From assembly GCA_035222895.1 (NCBI GenBank), contig JAVYIG010000088.1:872001-936000 (forward strand): a stretch of 64,000 bases of DNA, written 5' to 3'. The notes under the pieces were generated by a model, which ran no database searches, had not been told where the DNA came from, and saw nothing but the letters and a program-made list of their open reading frames with translations. The position numbers were made by a program, and so were the translations under genes. This document shows, in pieces, positions 22,978 to 31,440 of this stretch; the first letter of the stretch is position 1; each line of letters begins with the position of its first letter. Source of the stretch: Strongylocentrotus droebachiensis (Eukaryota > Echinodermata > Echinoidea > Camarodonta > Strongylocentrotidae).

Positions 22978-25921
22978 ATCATTATTTGCATTTGAAAAAC
23001 ACTTTTTGCTGGGAATGCAAGACTTCTAATATTCATCATCATCATCATCATCATTATTTGCTAAGAAAAGAAGTCTTCTAACCCTTTTTACCCACTTACC
23101 CCCAGTTCAGGTTTTAGGTTTTAAATAATTCAAGAAATATCGGATATCCTTCACTCATGTTGAGAATGGCAAATAACATGAGTGCTAAAGCAGTGATACA
23201 CACTGTACACTTTTTTGTACGTACAGGTTCCCCATGCAGGCCTCATGTTATTGTGAAATGACTATACATTTCTGTGCTGATTTTGAATTTGATCTATTTT
23301 GATAGCAGGAAGTTCCAATACCAATAACATGCAATTGTGATTACCGGTAAGCATTCTACATGTAATTGACAACTTGCCCTTCTTTCTTGATATTTACTAA
23401 AATATATCTAATTTTGATTGCAGAGTAGAAAAAGCCAATTGCAGAATTTGGCAATTGCCCAATACCCATTAATAAAATCAGTGTAAATGAAATTGATCTC
23501 TCTTGAGCTTCAAAACTTTTTTGAGGGGCTTATATCAGATTGCAATCCAATTTTGTAATAGAAAAGTTACGTCTACTGTACACTGTAGAGTTACTAAAAA
23601 TGGATTTTTAATACATGTACAGTAATTATGAGGATTTGTTGGCCTTTGAGAAAAAGACAAGTACTATAACTATTGGAACAATCACAAGACTGTTCCCATT
23701 TTGGGGTTGATAATTGCAGAGACGCCAAGTTCAAAGATCAGCAATGCGTGACATTTTCATTTTTCGGCGCGTGAGCGCGCGTGCGAGGGTATAACACACG
23801 TACATGTATAGGTATGGCGGTTTTTTTTAATCTAGCGCGCGCGCCATGCGTGAGAGCCGTTTTCAGACCCTCCAAATGCGTGACGTCACGCCTAATGCGT
23901 GACACTTGGTAGCTCTGTAATTGGCAGATTATCATTGCATTCTCTCATACTGGAACTACAGGGAGTAGTACTCATAATGAAGAAAAAAAATAACAACATT
24001 AAAGGCCCACTGCACTACTGGTAGCTACTTGCGCCCTCTTTATAACAAACAATGCCTAATCGGTGACCATTGGTCCCCCATGATCCTCTTTTTCTTATGT
24101 TAACTGAGAGCTGAGTTAATGAGATAACCACCTGTCCAGTGACCTTGCAGAGCGGTCTAATCCCTCCTGTAAACTACGGCAGATAAGCTTTAAAATCACA
24201 CAATTCTGATCTCACCATTCATAGATCCTCAGCCAGAGGCCAAGGAACATTTTAATTCAGGAAGATAGGAACATGTAATGGAAATAATTAAATAAATGTT
24301 ATTGTCATCAACCCTGTAAGTAGGGGCTTTGATCGGATCAGAAGATCGGAGCGACAACCTCGCACCTTTGATAGGTATTGGCAAAAATTATTGGCAAAAA
24401 AAAAATTGGCAGAATAATTTTTAAGTTTTGGGCTATCAAATGCTAAAAAAAACATGCATACAGTAGCTGGGGTTATTCATTTAGAGTTGTTGTAGACCAT
24501 GTTTGTTGATATTAAGTGCCTTTTCATGACTTTGAAATTGCTGATAGTAGTCCAAGAATAGAGGCAAAACATACAAGCTGCAATCTTGGATTATAATGAC
24601 AAAGGACAACAAAAATGAGCCAACATTATAGTCCAAGATGGCGGGCTCGCAAGTTTTGACTCGTATGTTTTGCCTCTTCTCTTAGACCAATATTAATAAT
24701 TTTAAAGTCATGAAAAGGAACTTAATATCAACAAGCATGGTCTACACCAACTCTAAATGACAAAATAATTCCAGCTATGCATGTTTTTTTAACATTTGAT
24801 AGCCCAACACTAAACAAAATTCTACATTAAAAAAAATAAAATTATTTTCTGATCATTTTTCATGATCTGTGATCAGAATTTATTGTCCGATTTCACCTGG
24901 TCGGCTCAAGATCGGCTACAGGGTTAATTCTCATCTATGTTTAAGCCTCTGTAAAGTGTTGGCAGCTCCAAAAATTTGCATAAATGAGAATCGTCTTTGT
25001 AAACGCGGACCGATGCGTCCTCAAAAATAAGGATTGGCCACATTTTCGGAGACGTTTCATATTTTTGATTGGCGCGCTGGCGATGCGAAAAACAGATTCT
25101 GCAATGATTTTCTTGAAGCATATTAGATCTACATTGACTTTGTACGGAGACATTGTGAAAGATAAATCCTTGGGAAGACGGACAACCCATAAAAGTAGAC
25201 GGTGAACTAGGGTTTTATTCTTACTCTTAGAACATGTAGAACGCAGAATCTATTTTTCGCATCGCCAGTGGGCGGTTCAGTAACCCGAAACCTGCAGAGC
25301 GCTGATGAAAAAGAACGTCCGCGAAAATGCAGACAATCCTTATTTTTGAGGACTCATTTTATCCGCATTTATCCTCGTTCATGTGGACGATCCTCATTCT
25401 CGGACCCGCGCCCCTAGATCTAGAATCTACTGTTTATTTGTAAACTTAGTCGTAAGCGAAGAAGGACGCTGTGAGCTGCGTGCCATGCCCATGGCATGGG
25501 CTTAGAATTCTGGTCAAGTTACACATTAGTCCAAATATTTAATCCCTTTTTGACTAGATCTAGACCTAGGTCTAGTCGCCTCAACCACCAAGGGGGCGCT
25601 GAGGCGCGAAGGACGCGGCTCCTTTAGGCCTTCAAGCCTGAGGGTTACCGGGGCGCCTCGGCGGGGCCGTTGAGCTAGCTGCGCATGTGGGCCAAGCCAT
25701 ATTGCCACGCCATAAGCGACCCTACGTGCTCCCATGCGCTCAATGATCATGCATGCACAATACACAGTGCAATGGAAATAGAAACTCACAATGGTTTCTC
25801 GTGGTTCTTGGTTCTTGGTTTCGACGACAGTTTTCGGCCCTCCATTTTTCTTGCTTTTCTTCACAACCTTTTTCTTGCTGTCTCCTTCTTCTCCTGGCGA
25901 TCTCTTCTTTCCACGAGGCAT
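9593..25921 (-). CDS. RCC2: RCC2 (regulator of chromosome condensation 2 / TD-60-like), complete, 10 coding exons
   Basis: Joined coding exons on the minus strand: 25921-25790, 21233-21137, 20395-20252, 18453-18322, 17994-17906, 16841-16727, 15918-15755, 12383-12203, 11201-11096, 9845-9593; all have GT donors, AG acceptors and consistent phase, giving 1413 nt (470 aa plus stop). The product is a seven-bladed RCC1-type propeller: recurring motifs include GRNDREQLGHGD, FGDNRMGQCGIG, WGFGGYGRLGHQ and WGPSPTYGELAYGE, and RCC2-specific stretches such as NWDLIGR, NLWGPHR, ACGADFSMILDCKG and TMYPKPVQDL. The lysine-rich N-terminus (exon 1) is shorter than in the roughly 520-residue vertebrate protein and looks like a nuclear localisation region. 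In known family members RCC2 acts at the inner centromere/midzone in mitosis, and with Rac1/Arf6 and integrin signalling in interphase. Introns total about 15 kb and are full of mobile elements. Homology and exon structure are seen here; function is inferred from the family. Confidence 0.95.
9921..10281 (+). repeat. Dispersed repeat, RCC2 intron 9 copy
   Basis: About 360 bp, similar throughout to 16991-17343 in RCC2 intron 5 (shared TCTGAGATGCA, CCCCAATAGACTGTAGTG, CAGCATGAGCTAAATCCAGG). No coding potential. Confidence 0.85.
10512..10835. repeat. Exact tandem duplication, 2 x 159 bp (period 165)
   Basis: 10512-10670 and 10677-10835 are identical by eye, with a decayed third copy at about 10440-10505. 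In RCC2 intron 9. Confidence 0.9.
10887..11031. mobile_element. Foldback MITE with ACAATG target duplication
   Basis: Long inverted ends (CCAAATTCACAAAGGAGG outward) and a 6-bp ACAATG repeat at 10881-10886 and 11032-11037. It ends 64 bp downstream of the exon 9 donor in RCC2 intron 9. Confidence 0.8.
11096..11201 (-). CDS. RCC2: RCC2 coding exon 9
   Basis: 106 nt, acceptor TTGCAG, donor GTAATA, exits phase 2. It encodes QVFFWGQAKTTGEATMYPK, then VQDLSGWNVRSIGC, matching the FFWGATNTSxESTMYPK blade of the family. Confidence 0.94.
11500..11690 (+). mobile_element. tRNA-derived SINE, degenerate
   Basis: A head like GGTCTAGTGGATAC (box A-like), followed by the body GACATTGATCTCCGTTTGCC and CAACCCAGGTG shared with the SINEs near 44.4 and 47.5 kb. 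Confidence 0.6.
11800..11960. repeat. Decayed MITE of the CCTGTCTATAAAGACCACC family
   Basis: It contains CCTGTACATAAAGACCACC and a TGTTTCACAGT end as in the 53609-53787 element. In RCC2 intron 8. Confidence 0.5.
12203..12383 (-). CDS. RCC2: RCC2 coding exon 8
   Basis: 181 nt, acceptor TTCTAG, donor GTAATC, exits phase 1. It encodes KRVFTWGFGGYGRLGHQ and NAGSSYCMVVTEQ. The core motif KRVFxWGFGGYGRLGH is essentially the vertebrate sequence, which makes the gene assignment secure. Confidence 0.95.
12668..12863 (+). mobile_element. TTAA-flanked MITE (family with GCCCCACTGCACTAC ends)
   Basis: Bounded by TTAA at both ends, with opposed ends (ACTGCACTAC / CTAGTGCAG) and the conserved interior GAGATAACCACCTG...CAGTGACCT. 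Other copies: 21322, 23999, 42178, 52488. Confidence 0.8.
12979..13018. repeat. Poly(T)-poly(G) homopolymer junction
   Basis: About 20 T followed directly by about 18 G in RCC2 intron 7. Confidence 0.95.
13148..14348. repeat. Repeat block bounded by CCCGCGG-hairpin direct repeats
   Basis: A 7-bp-stem palindrome (CCCGCGGAAATCCGCGGG) followed by ATTCTAGAGGG occurs at 13152-13169 and again at 14314-14331 in the same orientation. Between them lie homopolymer-rich DNA, a GCGTA-rich foldback, and two ~90-bp direct repeats at 14095-14185 and 14222-14312. Confidence 0.7.
13683..14035. mobile_element. GCGTAG/GCGTAC-rich foldback element
   Basis: Ends are inverted relatives (TGCGTAGAGTT left, TACGTAGAGTTGCGTAG on the reverse strand at right), and the interior has more than ten GCGTA motifs. 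RCC2 intron 7. Confidence 0.5.
14797..15152. repeat. Direct 45-bp repeats flanking a GC-rich segment
   Basis: ATTCACGAAA...ATCGCGGCAAT occurs at 14797-14842 and 15105-15152; the intervening DNA is unusually GC- and CpG-rich for this window but has no recognisable exon. Confidence 0.6.
15755..15918 (-). CDS. RCC2: RCC2 coding exon 7
   Basis: 164 nt, acceptor ACACAG, donor GTGAGT, ends phase 0. It encodes the long inter-blade insertion typical of RCC2 (GHNTTGQYSVTATK, then STPKKVTCFLEKG) and then VIKDIACGNNHS. Confidence 0.92.
16070..16382. repeat. (GA)n / (GATA)n compound microsatellite
   Basis: About 310 bp of GA, GATA and TATC-type repeats in RCC2 intron 6; long Ser/Leu/Tyr frames here are artefacts of the repeat. 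Confidence 0.97.
16493..16679 (+). mobile_element. Full-length tRNA-derived SINE (Thr-tRNA-like head)
   Basis: The head has AGTTGGTAGAGCAGTGG (box A) and GGGTTCGAAATC (box B), and a CTCGTAA loop like a threonine anticodon loop (CGU). A tail with CCTTTGGTAAGGCATTAATC and GGTAAAATAA is shared with 3636-3792. RCC2 intron 6, antisense to the gene. Confidence 0.8.
16727..16841 (-). CDS. RCC2: RCC2 coding exon 6
   Basis: 115 nt, acceptor TCGCAG, donor GTGAGA, exits phase 1. It encodes PIVKVACGADFSMILDCKG and SFGSQEYSQLG, one of the best conserved RCC2 segments. A tRNA-derived SINE ends about 45 bp beyond its donor. Confidence 0.95.
16991..17343 (+). repeat. Dispersed repeat, RCC2 intron 5 copy
   Basis: Partner of 9921-10281; same orientation, small indels only. 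Confidence 0.85.
17906..17994 (-). CDS. RCC2: RCC2 coding exon 5
   Basis: 89 nt, acceptor CTACAG, donor GTGAGT, ends phase 0. It encodes DGTVFAFGDNRMGQCGIG, an RCC1 repeat corresponding to the FGENKMGQLGLG blade of vertebrate RCC2. Confidence 0.93.
18084..18190 (+). mobile_element. MITE end fragment (GGGGGGTGTTTCACAAAGA)
   Basis: Left end of the family seen complete at 50162-50474; the right end is missing. RCC2 intron 4. Confidence 0.6.
18322..18453 (-). CDS. RCC2: RCC2 coding exon 4
   Basis: 132 nt encoding GRNDREQLGHGDDYRRDVP and TAACGRNHTMCLT, a clear RCC1 repeat. The acceptor ACCAG is preceded by an uninterrupted run of 21 C (coding strand, 18479-18459), so the polypyrimidine tract is a pure homopolymer. 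Donor GTAAAT. Confidence 0.94.
18560..18862 (-). pseudogene. LINE 3' remnant (reverse transcriptase C-terminal end)
   Basis: The minus frame reads FAQLWNKLPSNIKECFSLDVF then KPLLKSF, the common LWNxLPxxI...FKxxLK ending of Jockey/CR1-superclade LINEs, followed by a GCGC...TATATAA tail. RCC2 intron 3. Confidence 0.6.
19261..19839. mobile_element. Non-autonomous hAT-like element, 8-bp target duplication
   Basis: Ends TAAGGCTG (inverted) and is flanked by TCAAATAC at 19253-19260 and 19840-19847. An 8-bp duplication and TARNG-type ends fit hAT. The interior has poly(A) and CAAAAAAT runs. RCC2 intron 3. Confidence 0.85.
20252..20395 (-). CDS. RCC2: RCC2 coding exon 3
   Basis: 144 nt, acceptor CTTTAG, donor GTAAGA, phase 1 to phase 1. 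It encodes RNLWGPHRLSALEGIRVRNV and ITEEGKAMTLG. The usual blade-closing WSWG of RCC2 is replaced by MTLG here. A SINE abuts the acceptor about 10 bp upstream. Confidence 0.93.
20405..20680 (-). mobile_element. tRNA-derived SINE abutting RCC2 exon 3 acceptor
   Basis: The reverse complement carries a degenerate tRNA head (box B-like AGTTCAAAACC), then GGATACCCAT...GGAAGGAATTCC and an ATA/ATC tail. The tail ends about 10 bp from the exon 3 acceptor. Confidence 0.65.
21137..21233 (-). CDS. RCC2: RCC2 coding exon 2
   Basis: 97 nt, acceptor CTCCAG, donor GTAAGC, exits in phase 1. It encodes the opening of the propeller, with the family-typical GTNWDLIGR. The preceding intron 1 is about 4.6 kb and holds several foldback elements. 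Confidence 0.93.
21322..21483 (+). mobile_element. TTAA-flanked MITE, right-truncated (GCCCCACTGCA family)
   Basis: Starts TTAAAGCCCCACTGCAG and continues to CCACCTGTCAGTGA, where the match stops. RCC2 intron 1. Confidence 0.75.
21714..22175. mobile_element. Palindromic derivative of the AGGTAAAGACCAGT MITE
   Basis: Left half-like sequence at 21714-21915 and an inverted left half at 22040-22175, TTAA at both outer ends. RCC2 intron 1. Confidence 0.7.
22870..23055. repeat. (ATC)n / (ATG)n microsatellites
   Basis: Two CAT/ATC runs around 22946-22978 and 23034-23056 within AT-rich RCC2 intron 1. Confidence 0.9.
23717..23917. mobile_element. Short inverted-repeat element with TAATTG duplication
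   Basis: Ends CAGAG..CCAAGT inverted; TAATTG at 23711-23716 and 23918-23923. The interior is rich in GCGCGC and GCGTGA, unlike its AT-rich surroundings. Confidence 0.65.
23999..24193 (+). mobile_element. TTAA-flanked MITE (GCCCCACTGCACTAC family)
   Basis: Complete copy with TTAA on both sides; same interior as 12668-12863. RCC2 intron 1. Confidence 0.8.
24312..24923. mobile_element. piggyBac-like foldback element with ~300-bp arms
   Basis: Ends CCCTGTA / TACAGGG inside TCAA (left) and TTAA (right), as for piggyBac-type insertion with one mutated flank. The halves are inverted copies: GGGCTATCAAATG, GTAGACCATG, TTGTTGATATTAAG and GAGGCAAAACATAC recur in reverse complement. RCC2 intron 1. Confidence 0.8.
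24984..25400. mobile_element. Second foldback element, arms ~150 bp
   Basis: Inverted pairs: ATGAGAATCGTC / GACGATCCTCAT, TCCTCAAAAATAAGGATTG and its complement, GCGATGCGAAAAACAGATTC and its complement. It lies 60 bp from the previous foldback. Confidence 0.75.
25790..25921 (-). CDS. RCC2: RCC2 coding exon 1 (start codon, basic N-terminus)
   Basis: The ATG is at 25921-25919 and begins MPRGKKRSPGEEGDSKKK; 44 codons, ending in phase 0 at a GTGAGT donor. The lysine clusters (KKKVVKKSKKNGG) resemble a nuclear/nucleolar localisation signal. The MPR start matches the start of vertebrate RCC2, which supports this initiation codon. Confidence 0.9.
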
Positions 25922-26039
25922 ATTGGCTGTTATGAAAATAGCAGAATTTCCGACAAAAGCAAAACTGATACGGCACAATCAACACAAAGGACGCGAGGAA
26001 AGTCGCATAAAAACAGTGTGTGTACACCTAATTAGCATA

Positions 26040-26057
26040 TGACCTCTTAAAAGGTCA
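26040..26057. promoter_or_regulatory. Everted nuclear-receptor half-sites (ER6-type) upstream of RCC2
   Basis: TGACCT and AGGTCA are perfect half-sites separated by six bases, about 120 bp upstream of the RCC2 start codon. This matches an ER6 arrangement for nuclear receptors, but an 18-bp match can occur by chance and no transcription start is known here. Confidence 0.3.
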
Positions 26058-26489
26058 AAATGTAAATTCTGAGAAATGGAAAAAACCGCTGGGCGGTTTC
26101 GTTTTGTTTTTCTTTGTTTTTACTCGTTTATGTTGCTAGTTTTGTTTAGTTCTAGTTTTTGTTTTTGTTTTGTTTTGTTTTTTCTATGTTTTTGTTTTTG
26201 TTTTTTATTTGTTCTGTTCTTCTTCTTGTTCTTCTTGTTGTCGCTACTGTTATTGTTGCTTTTCCCCCTATGACAGCCCCAGCACCCAATTTTTCGCTTC
26301 TCAGTATGAATTCAGAGTAATTTATGCAAGCCCAGAGACGCGATGCAGGAGAATCTTTCCCTCTCCTAGATATCATGTGGACTTTCTCAACTTGCACGAT
26401 CGAAACCAACATTTTATGAAATGTTAAATATGTTTTTGTGGCTTGGAAAAAAGAAGTAAAAACAAACTAAATCAATCAATCAATGGGTA

Positions 26490-27628
26490 AGTACTTTATT
26501 TTGTTCTAAAAGTAGTTCTAAAAAGTCATTTGAATTCAAAGTGAGACACAATAATCAAGCAATCAAGAGAAAAGAGTCTGTGAAGTATTTAGGCATTGAG
26601 TTGGCTAGCGCAATTTCATTTTCATCTTTAGTAGAATCAGTTGTAAAAAAAGCAAATTCTCGTCTGAAATTTTTGTACAGATATCAAAGTTGTATGGATT
26701 TAAAAGCAAGACGTACACTCTGTTTTGCTCTTATTCAATGTTTATTTGACTATGCTAACCCTGCATGGTACAGTAACATAAACAAGTCAGATCAAAAGAA
26801 GTTGAAGATTATACAGAACAAAATGGTGAGATTTATCAACTGTTCTGGTCCAAGAACTCATGTTGGCTATAGCGAACTTTCTAAAGCTGGTTTTCTTGAA
26901 GTCGACCAAAGATCAAAACAACTCGCATTGCATCACGTGCATAAAATATATCATACTAGGTCGAATCATTATATTCGATCCAACTTCGATCTTGTTACTG
27001 ACGTACATGATTATAATACAAGAAATAGACGATTCAACTTTAACTTACCAGAAAGAGTAGGTAGTATTGGAAATTCGTTTTATTACAATGCCATAAAACA
27101 TTGGAATTCCCTTCCCAATGGTGTAAAAGAAATAGGAAACTATGATCATTTTAAGAGGAAATTAAAGGAATACCTAATACTTGACAGTCAGAGAAGAGAA
27201 GTGAATGACATGTTATATGATTGAAATTGTTATTCTTCTGTCGGTTCATACTTTTTCATGTTGTATATACTTATGTTTTCGTACGTTATAGAAATTCTAC
27301 AAATTCATCATTATTTTCCTCTTCTTCCTTCTCCTCTTTTTCTTCTTCTCCTTCTTCTTTTTCTTCTTGTACTTAATATCATTTCTATCATCAGTTTAAT
27401 GTTGTTATTATTATCTTTAATAAGTAGTTCTTTTAATTTTCTTATCTGTCTGTAAATATTACTATTTTAATTTATTAAATGTATACATGTCTGTAAGGGA
27501 CCCCACTGGAAATAAGCTCTCGAGCTTTCGTGGGTTATCCTGTTCAAGCTGACTTATTTTTGATCTGTTATTAATGTATATTGTTGTATGTTGGAAGCTT
27601 GTCGAATAAAAATCAATCAATCAATCAA
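26490..27628 (+). mobile_element. 5'-truncated LINE (Jockey/CR1-superclade-like), end of reverse transcriptase and 3' UTR
   Basis: An open frame 26541-27224 (upstream frame open to about 26495) reads SVKYLGIELASAISFSSLVE, FALIQCLFDYANPAWYS, LKIIQNKMVRFINC and HWNSLPNGVKE...FKRKLKEYL: the thumb and C-terminal end of a LINE reverse transcriptase, without the catalytic domain. The 3' UTR ends AATAAAAATCAATCAATCAA; the sequence before the 5' break also has AATCAATCAATCAA. Confidence 0.85.
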
Positions 27629-27959
27629 GTAAGGGAAAACTCAGTTTTGACGAGCTGTCTCGGAATGTGGAAAAAATATATCCCATGTTATTATGTAACA
27701 CGCTTGTGATGCTTTATAATTCATTGGATATGACCACCATACCACTTTCGTTTTAAAACTGTTTTCATTAAAAATTATACCATGGATTCACATTCACCCT
27801 GTACCCGTAACTCCTCTAACTTTCATCTAAATTACTACTAATAGTACATAGATCAACAAGACACAATGAACCAGATCTAAGGAATTTCTCCCTCTAGGCC
27901 TACTCATTTAAAACCAAAGTTAGACAAAAGAGATGTTAAATAGTTTATCAGAATATAGT

Positions 27960-28060
27960 AGCTTAGGACATAGACGCTGGAAGCAAGGGGGGGGGGGCAA
28001 AACACATTCTCCCCAAACCCTCCCCCCCCCCCCTCCGAAAAAAAAGCAGCAAGGGAGTAA
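27960..28060. repeat. G- and C-homopolymer cluster
   Basis: Runs of 9-10 G and 10-12 C separated by under 40 bp; likely ends of decayed G/C-rich elements. Confidence 0.8.
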
Positions 28061-28599
28061 ACAAATTGTGTTTTTTTTTTTAACCAAAGAGAAAAGAAGA
28101 ACAAATAATAAAACATGAATAATTATTGAATCACATCAAAATATTATTCCATTCAAAGAAAAGGAGAGTAAAGAGAAATTAAATTTCCTAAACATTCTGC
28201 ATGCTCCTATATTTATCAATTATTTATATAATATAATAGCGATGCGCGCATATCGTGGAAATATTGTGAGAGGATGGGAAAGCGTGTGTGTTCTTTTATA
28301 ATAGGGGTGAGAAGACATGAGCCCCTGAACACTGGCGTACTGATGGGGGGGGGGGGGGGCAGTTGCCCGAAATAAAATACAAAAGTGGTTTATTTCTAAT
28401 TCGATACCAGTGATTTACAAATGTTGGGGTTTTTCTCAATTTCTTTTATAAAATATTCTTTTTTATGTGTTTGTTGGAAAATTACATATTAGAAATTTAC
28501 AGTGAGGCAAAAAAATATGTTTTTTTAGAAGCCTTCACGTCAGGGCCTGCAGAACAGCGGGGTTCAGGGGCTCGAGCCCCCTCACTTAAAAAAAAAGTA

Positions 28600-28812
28600 T
28601 ATTAAAAATAAAATGAAAATAATAATAATAATTATAGAGTATTTGTAATGCGCCAACTATGACTAATGTGTTCGAGGCGCATGGAGAAGAAAAACTATAA
28701 GTACACAAAAATACACACACAAATGAACATCGACAATTTGAAAATAAAACTAATCTACTGGAAAGCCGCTTTGAACAAATGAGTTTTGAGGGCACGTTTA
28801 AAGAGTTCATTT
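28600..28812 (-). pseudogene. LINE 3' end (second family) with GCGC/TAATAAT tail
   Basis: A minus-strand frame reads ELFKRALKTHLFKAAFQ then stop, a common LINE ending, followed by TGCGCC...GGCGCA and an (AAT)n tail. Related tails occur at 61059-61310. Confidence 0.6.
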
Positions 28813-29270
28813 TACATTTCCTTTTATTTATTTATTTTCCTTTTATTCAATCCCCAAGTTGAAGTATTACTTGATTTTGCTTCTTTTCAAAATGCTTTGG
28901 TGAATGTGTAGTTATTACTAAACACACATGTATAACCTAAGTTCAACACTTCATAATTTGATGGAGTCACGAATACACACATAAGTTACATAATTAAAAT
29001 ATCGAATACCTAAACTATTATCACTAAATATTGCAAAAAGGACATATAAACAATAACAACAGTAAGTATACATCATTACAATTAATAGACGACTCTCGAG
29101 CTGTGCAATAACTAAATCAGGCACAGACAGAGAGTCCATTAAAACAAAAATTTATTTAAAAATGCATAAGAATATATGAAGGGGTTTAACAAGATTAACG
29201 ATGAAAAGAGGGGAATATGTCAGCTAAACAAAATTAAAGTATTGCGATGGTAAATGTAACATACAATAAA

Positions 29271-29991
29271 GAATTTCCCATGAGAGCATATATAGAAATA
29301 GAAAAGAGTATAAGACAGAGGGAGAGAGGGAAGAAATGATAAAGGGAGAGAGAGAGAGAGAGAGAGAGAGAAGGAGAAAGGAAGAAAGTTAGGAAATATC
29401 AATACGATCTGTAGCCTATGTAAAATCAGCTCAATATCCAAACATTGTAGACATCATTGCAATTAATCTGAAATACACATATAACATATACAGTAAAGAA
29501 TTTCCCAAGAGAGCATAGAAAGAGAAGAGAGTAAGACAGAGGGAGAGAGGGAGGAAATGAGAAAGGTGAGAGAGAGAGAGAGAGAAGGAAGGAGATAGGA
29601 AGAAAGTTCGGGAAATATCAATAAGATCTGTAGACTCTGTAAAATCAGCTCAATATCCAAACATTGTAGACATCATTGCAATTATCTGAAATACATGTAA
29701 CATTATAGTAAAGAATTTCCCAAGAGAGCATAAAAAGAGAAGAGAGTAAGACAGAGGGAGAGAGGGGGAAATGAGAAAGGGAAAGAGAGAGAGAGAGAGA
29801 GAGAGAAGGAAGGAGAAAGGAAGAAAGTTAGGGAAATATCAATAAGATCTGTAGACTCTGTAAAATCAGCTCAAGTATCCAAACATTGTATACATCACTG
29901 TAATACATGTAACATACAGTAAAGAATTTCCCAAGAGAGCATAGAAAGAGAAGAGAGTAAGCCAGAGGGAGAGAGGGAGGAAATGAGAAAG

Positions 29992-30038
<47 letters not shown>

Positions 30039-30352
30039 AAGGAGATAGGAAGAAAGTTCGGGAAATATCAATACGATCTGTAGACTCTGTAAAATCAGCA
30101 CAGGTATCCAAACATTGTAGACACCACTGTATATTCTTCTGGAATACATGTAACATACAATACAGACATTCCCAAGAGAGCATAGAAAGAGTAGAGAGTA
30201 AGACAGAGGGAGAGAGGGAGGAAATGAGAAAGGGGGAGAGAGAGAGAATGAGAGAAAGAAGGAAGGAGATAGGAAGAAAGTTAGGGAAACATCAATATGA
30301 TCTGTAGACTCTGTACAATCAGCACAGGTATCCAAACATTGTAGACATCACT
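29271..30352. repeat. Five-copy minisatellite, unit 215-232 bp with (GA)n cores
   Basis: GAATTTCCCA(A/T)GAGAGCATA-type unit starts at 29271, 29498, 29713, 29933 and 30165; each has a GA microsatellite, then GATCTGTAG and CCAAACATTGTA. Copy similarity is high. Confidence 0.9.
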
Positions 30353-30760
30353 GTACAGTGCGTCCCAGAAAAAAAAGAAACCGAGAATTATCGATGTTTT
30401 ATCATAACTGGTAATTAATGACACATATTTGGAAAGCTTAGACCCTCTTCTTTCATTTGATGCAACTCATAATTATGATGCATATTTCACGCATGAGTGA
30501 TTCAAATCAATTTGAAGAGAAGAAACCGAAAAGTCATTTGGCGAGCGGTATCTGAATTTCAAAAAGAAAATCACATTTCTAGAAAGTCGAGTTTCTGCCC
30601 TTTCATAATGACACCTTAATCAGGAAAAATGAGCAAGGAATGACAAAGTTCTGTTTCTTTAAAGAAAAAAAACGACCCTCCCGTCATCGAGTGAATACTT
30701 TTGTCATTGCGAGGATTACCAAAGAGCGGGTAAAATAGCATTCCTGACATTGCAACAATG
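30353..30760 (+). mobile_element. Tc1/mariner-like end fragment
   Basis: It begins TACAGTGCGTCCCAGAAAAA, a typical mariner-type terminal sequence, directly after the minisatellite; no right end found. Confidence 0.4.
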
Positions 30761-31144
30761 ACCGCTAGATGACGACTGCCACCTGGCGCTCAAGGGGGGG
30801 GGGGGAGGGGGGGGGGGTGCGATTTTTCAAATTTTCGAGGGCCAAACAAAAATTGTGCTCCCTACCCCCCACCCCCCCCCCCCCCCCCTTCCCTCCCACT
30901 GAGCGAATTTTTTTGCCGGCGCGATTTTCAAATTTTCGGGAGCAAAAAAAAAAAAAAGGGCCCCCGGCCCCTAAGAAATCCTGGATCCGCGCCGGCTGAT
31001 GACTGCCAACGACACCCCCCCCCCAAATAAAAAGGTCCTTTTTGAGAAATGAGTTACGCCCAAGGCTCCCCTGTATTTTGGTTCTACGCTGCTCCCCCTC
31101 CCCGCAATAGGTCCATAGTTTTTTTTTTTTTTTACATCAACAAC

Positions 31145-31440
31145 AATTCCCAGGTCGCAAATCCCATAGAGACCATTAGAAAATTTGTATTGGTCTCTAA
31201 TGGTTTCTATAGGAATCTATTGGTTTTCTGTTGGACCCATAGAATTGAATCCCATATATAGAGACCATTCAAACCATCAGAAAACAATAGGACGAATATA
31301 TTAATAGAAACCAATAGAACCAGCATATTAATAGAAACCAATAGAACCAATAGAACCCAAAGGGACCAATAGAAACCATTAGGACCAATAGGAAACAATA
31401 GAAGCCATTAGGTCCAATGGGACCAACAAAATAATGTATC
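31145..31440. repeat. Imperfect CCAATAGAAACC/ATTAGG repeat with inverted half
   Basis: Units like ACCAATAGAA and ACCATTAGGA recur about twenty times; 31170-31245 is in opposite orientation, so the tract can fold back. Confidence 0.75.

Noticed and set aside
30780-31000. Second hAT-like element with GGATCCGCGCC end and G-runs
   Set aside because: The left end does not match the right and no clean target duplication could be found.
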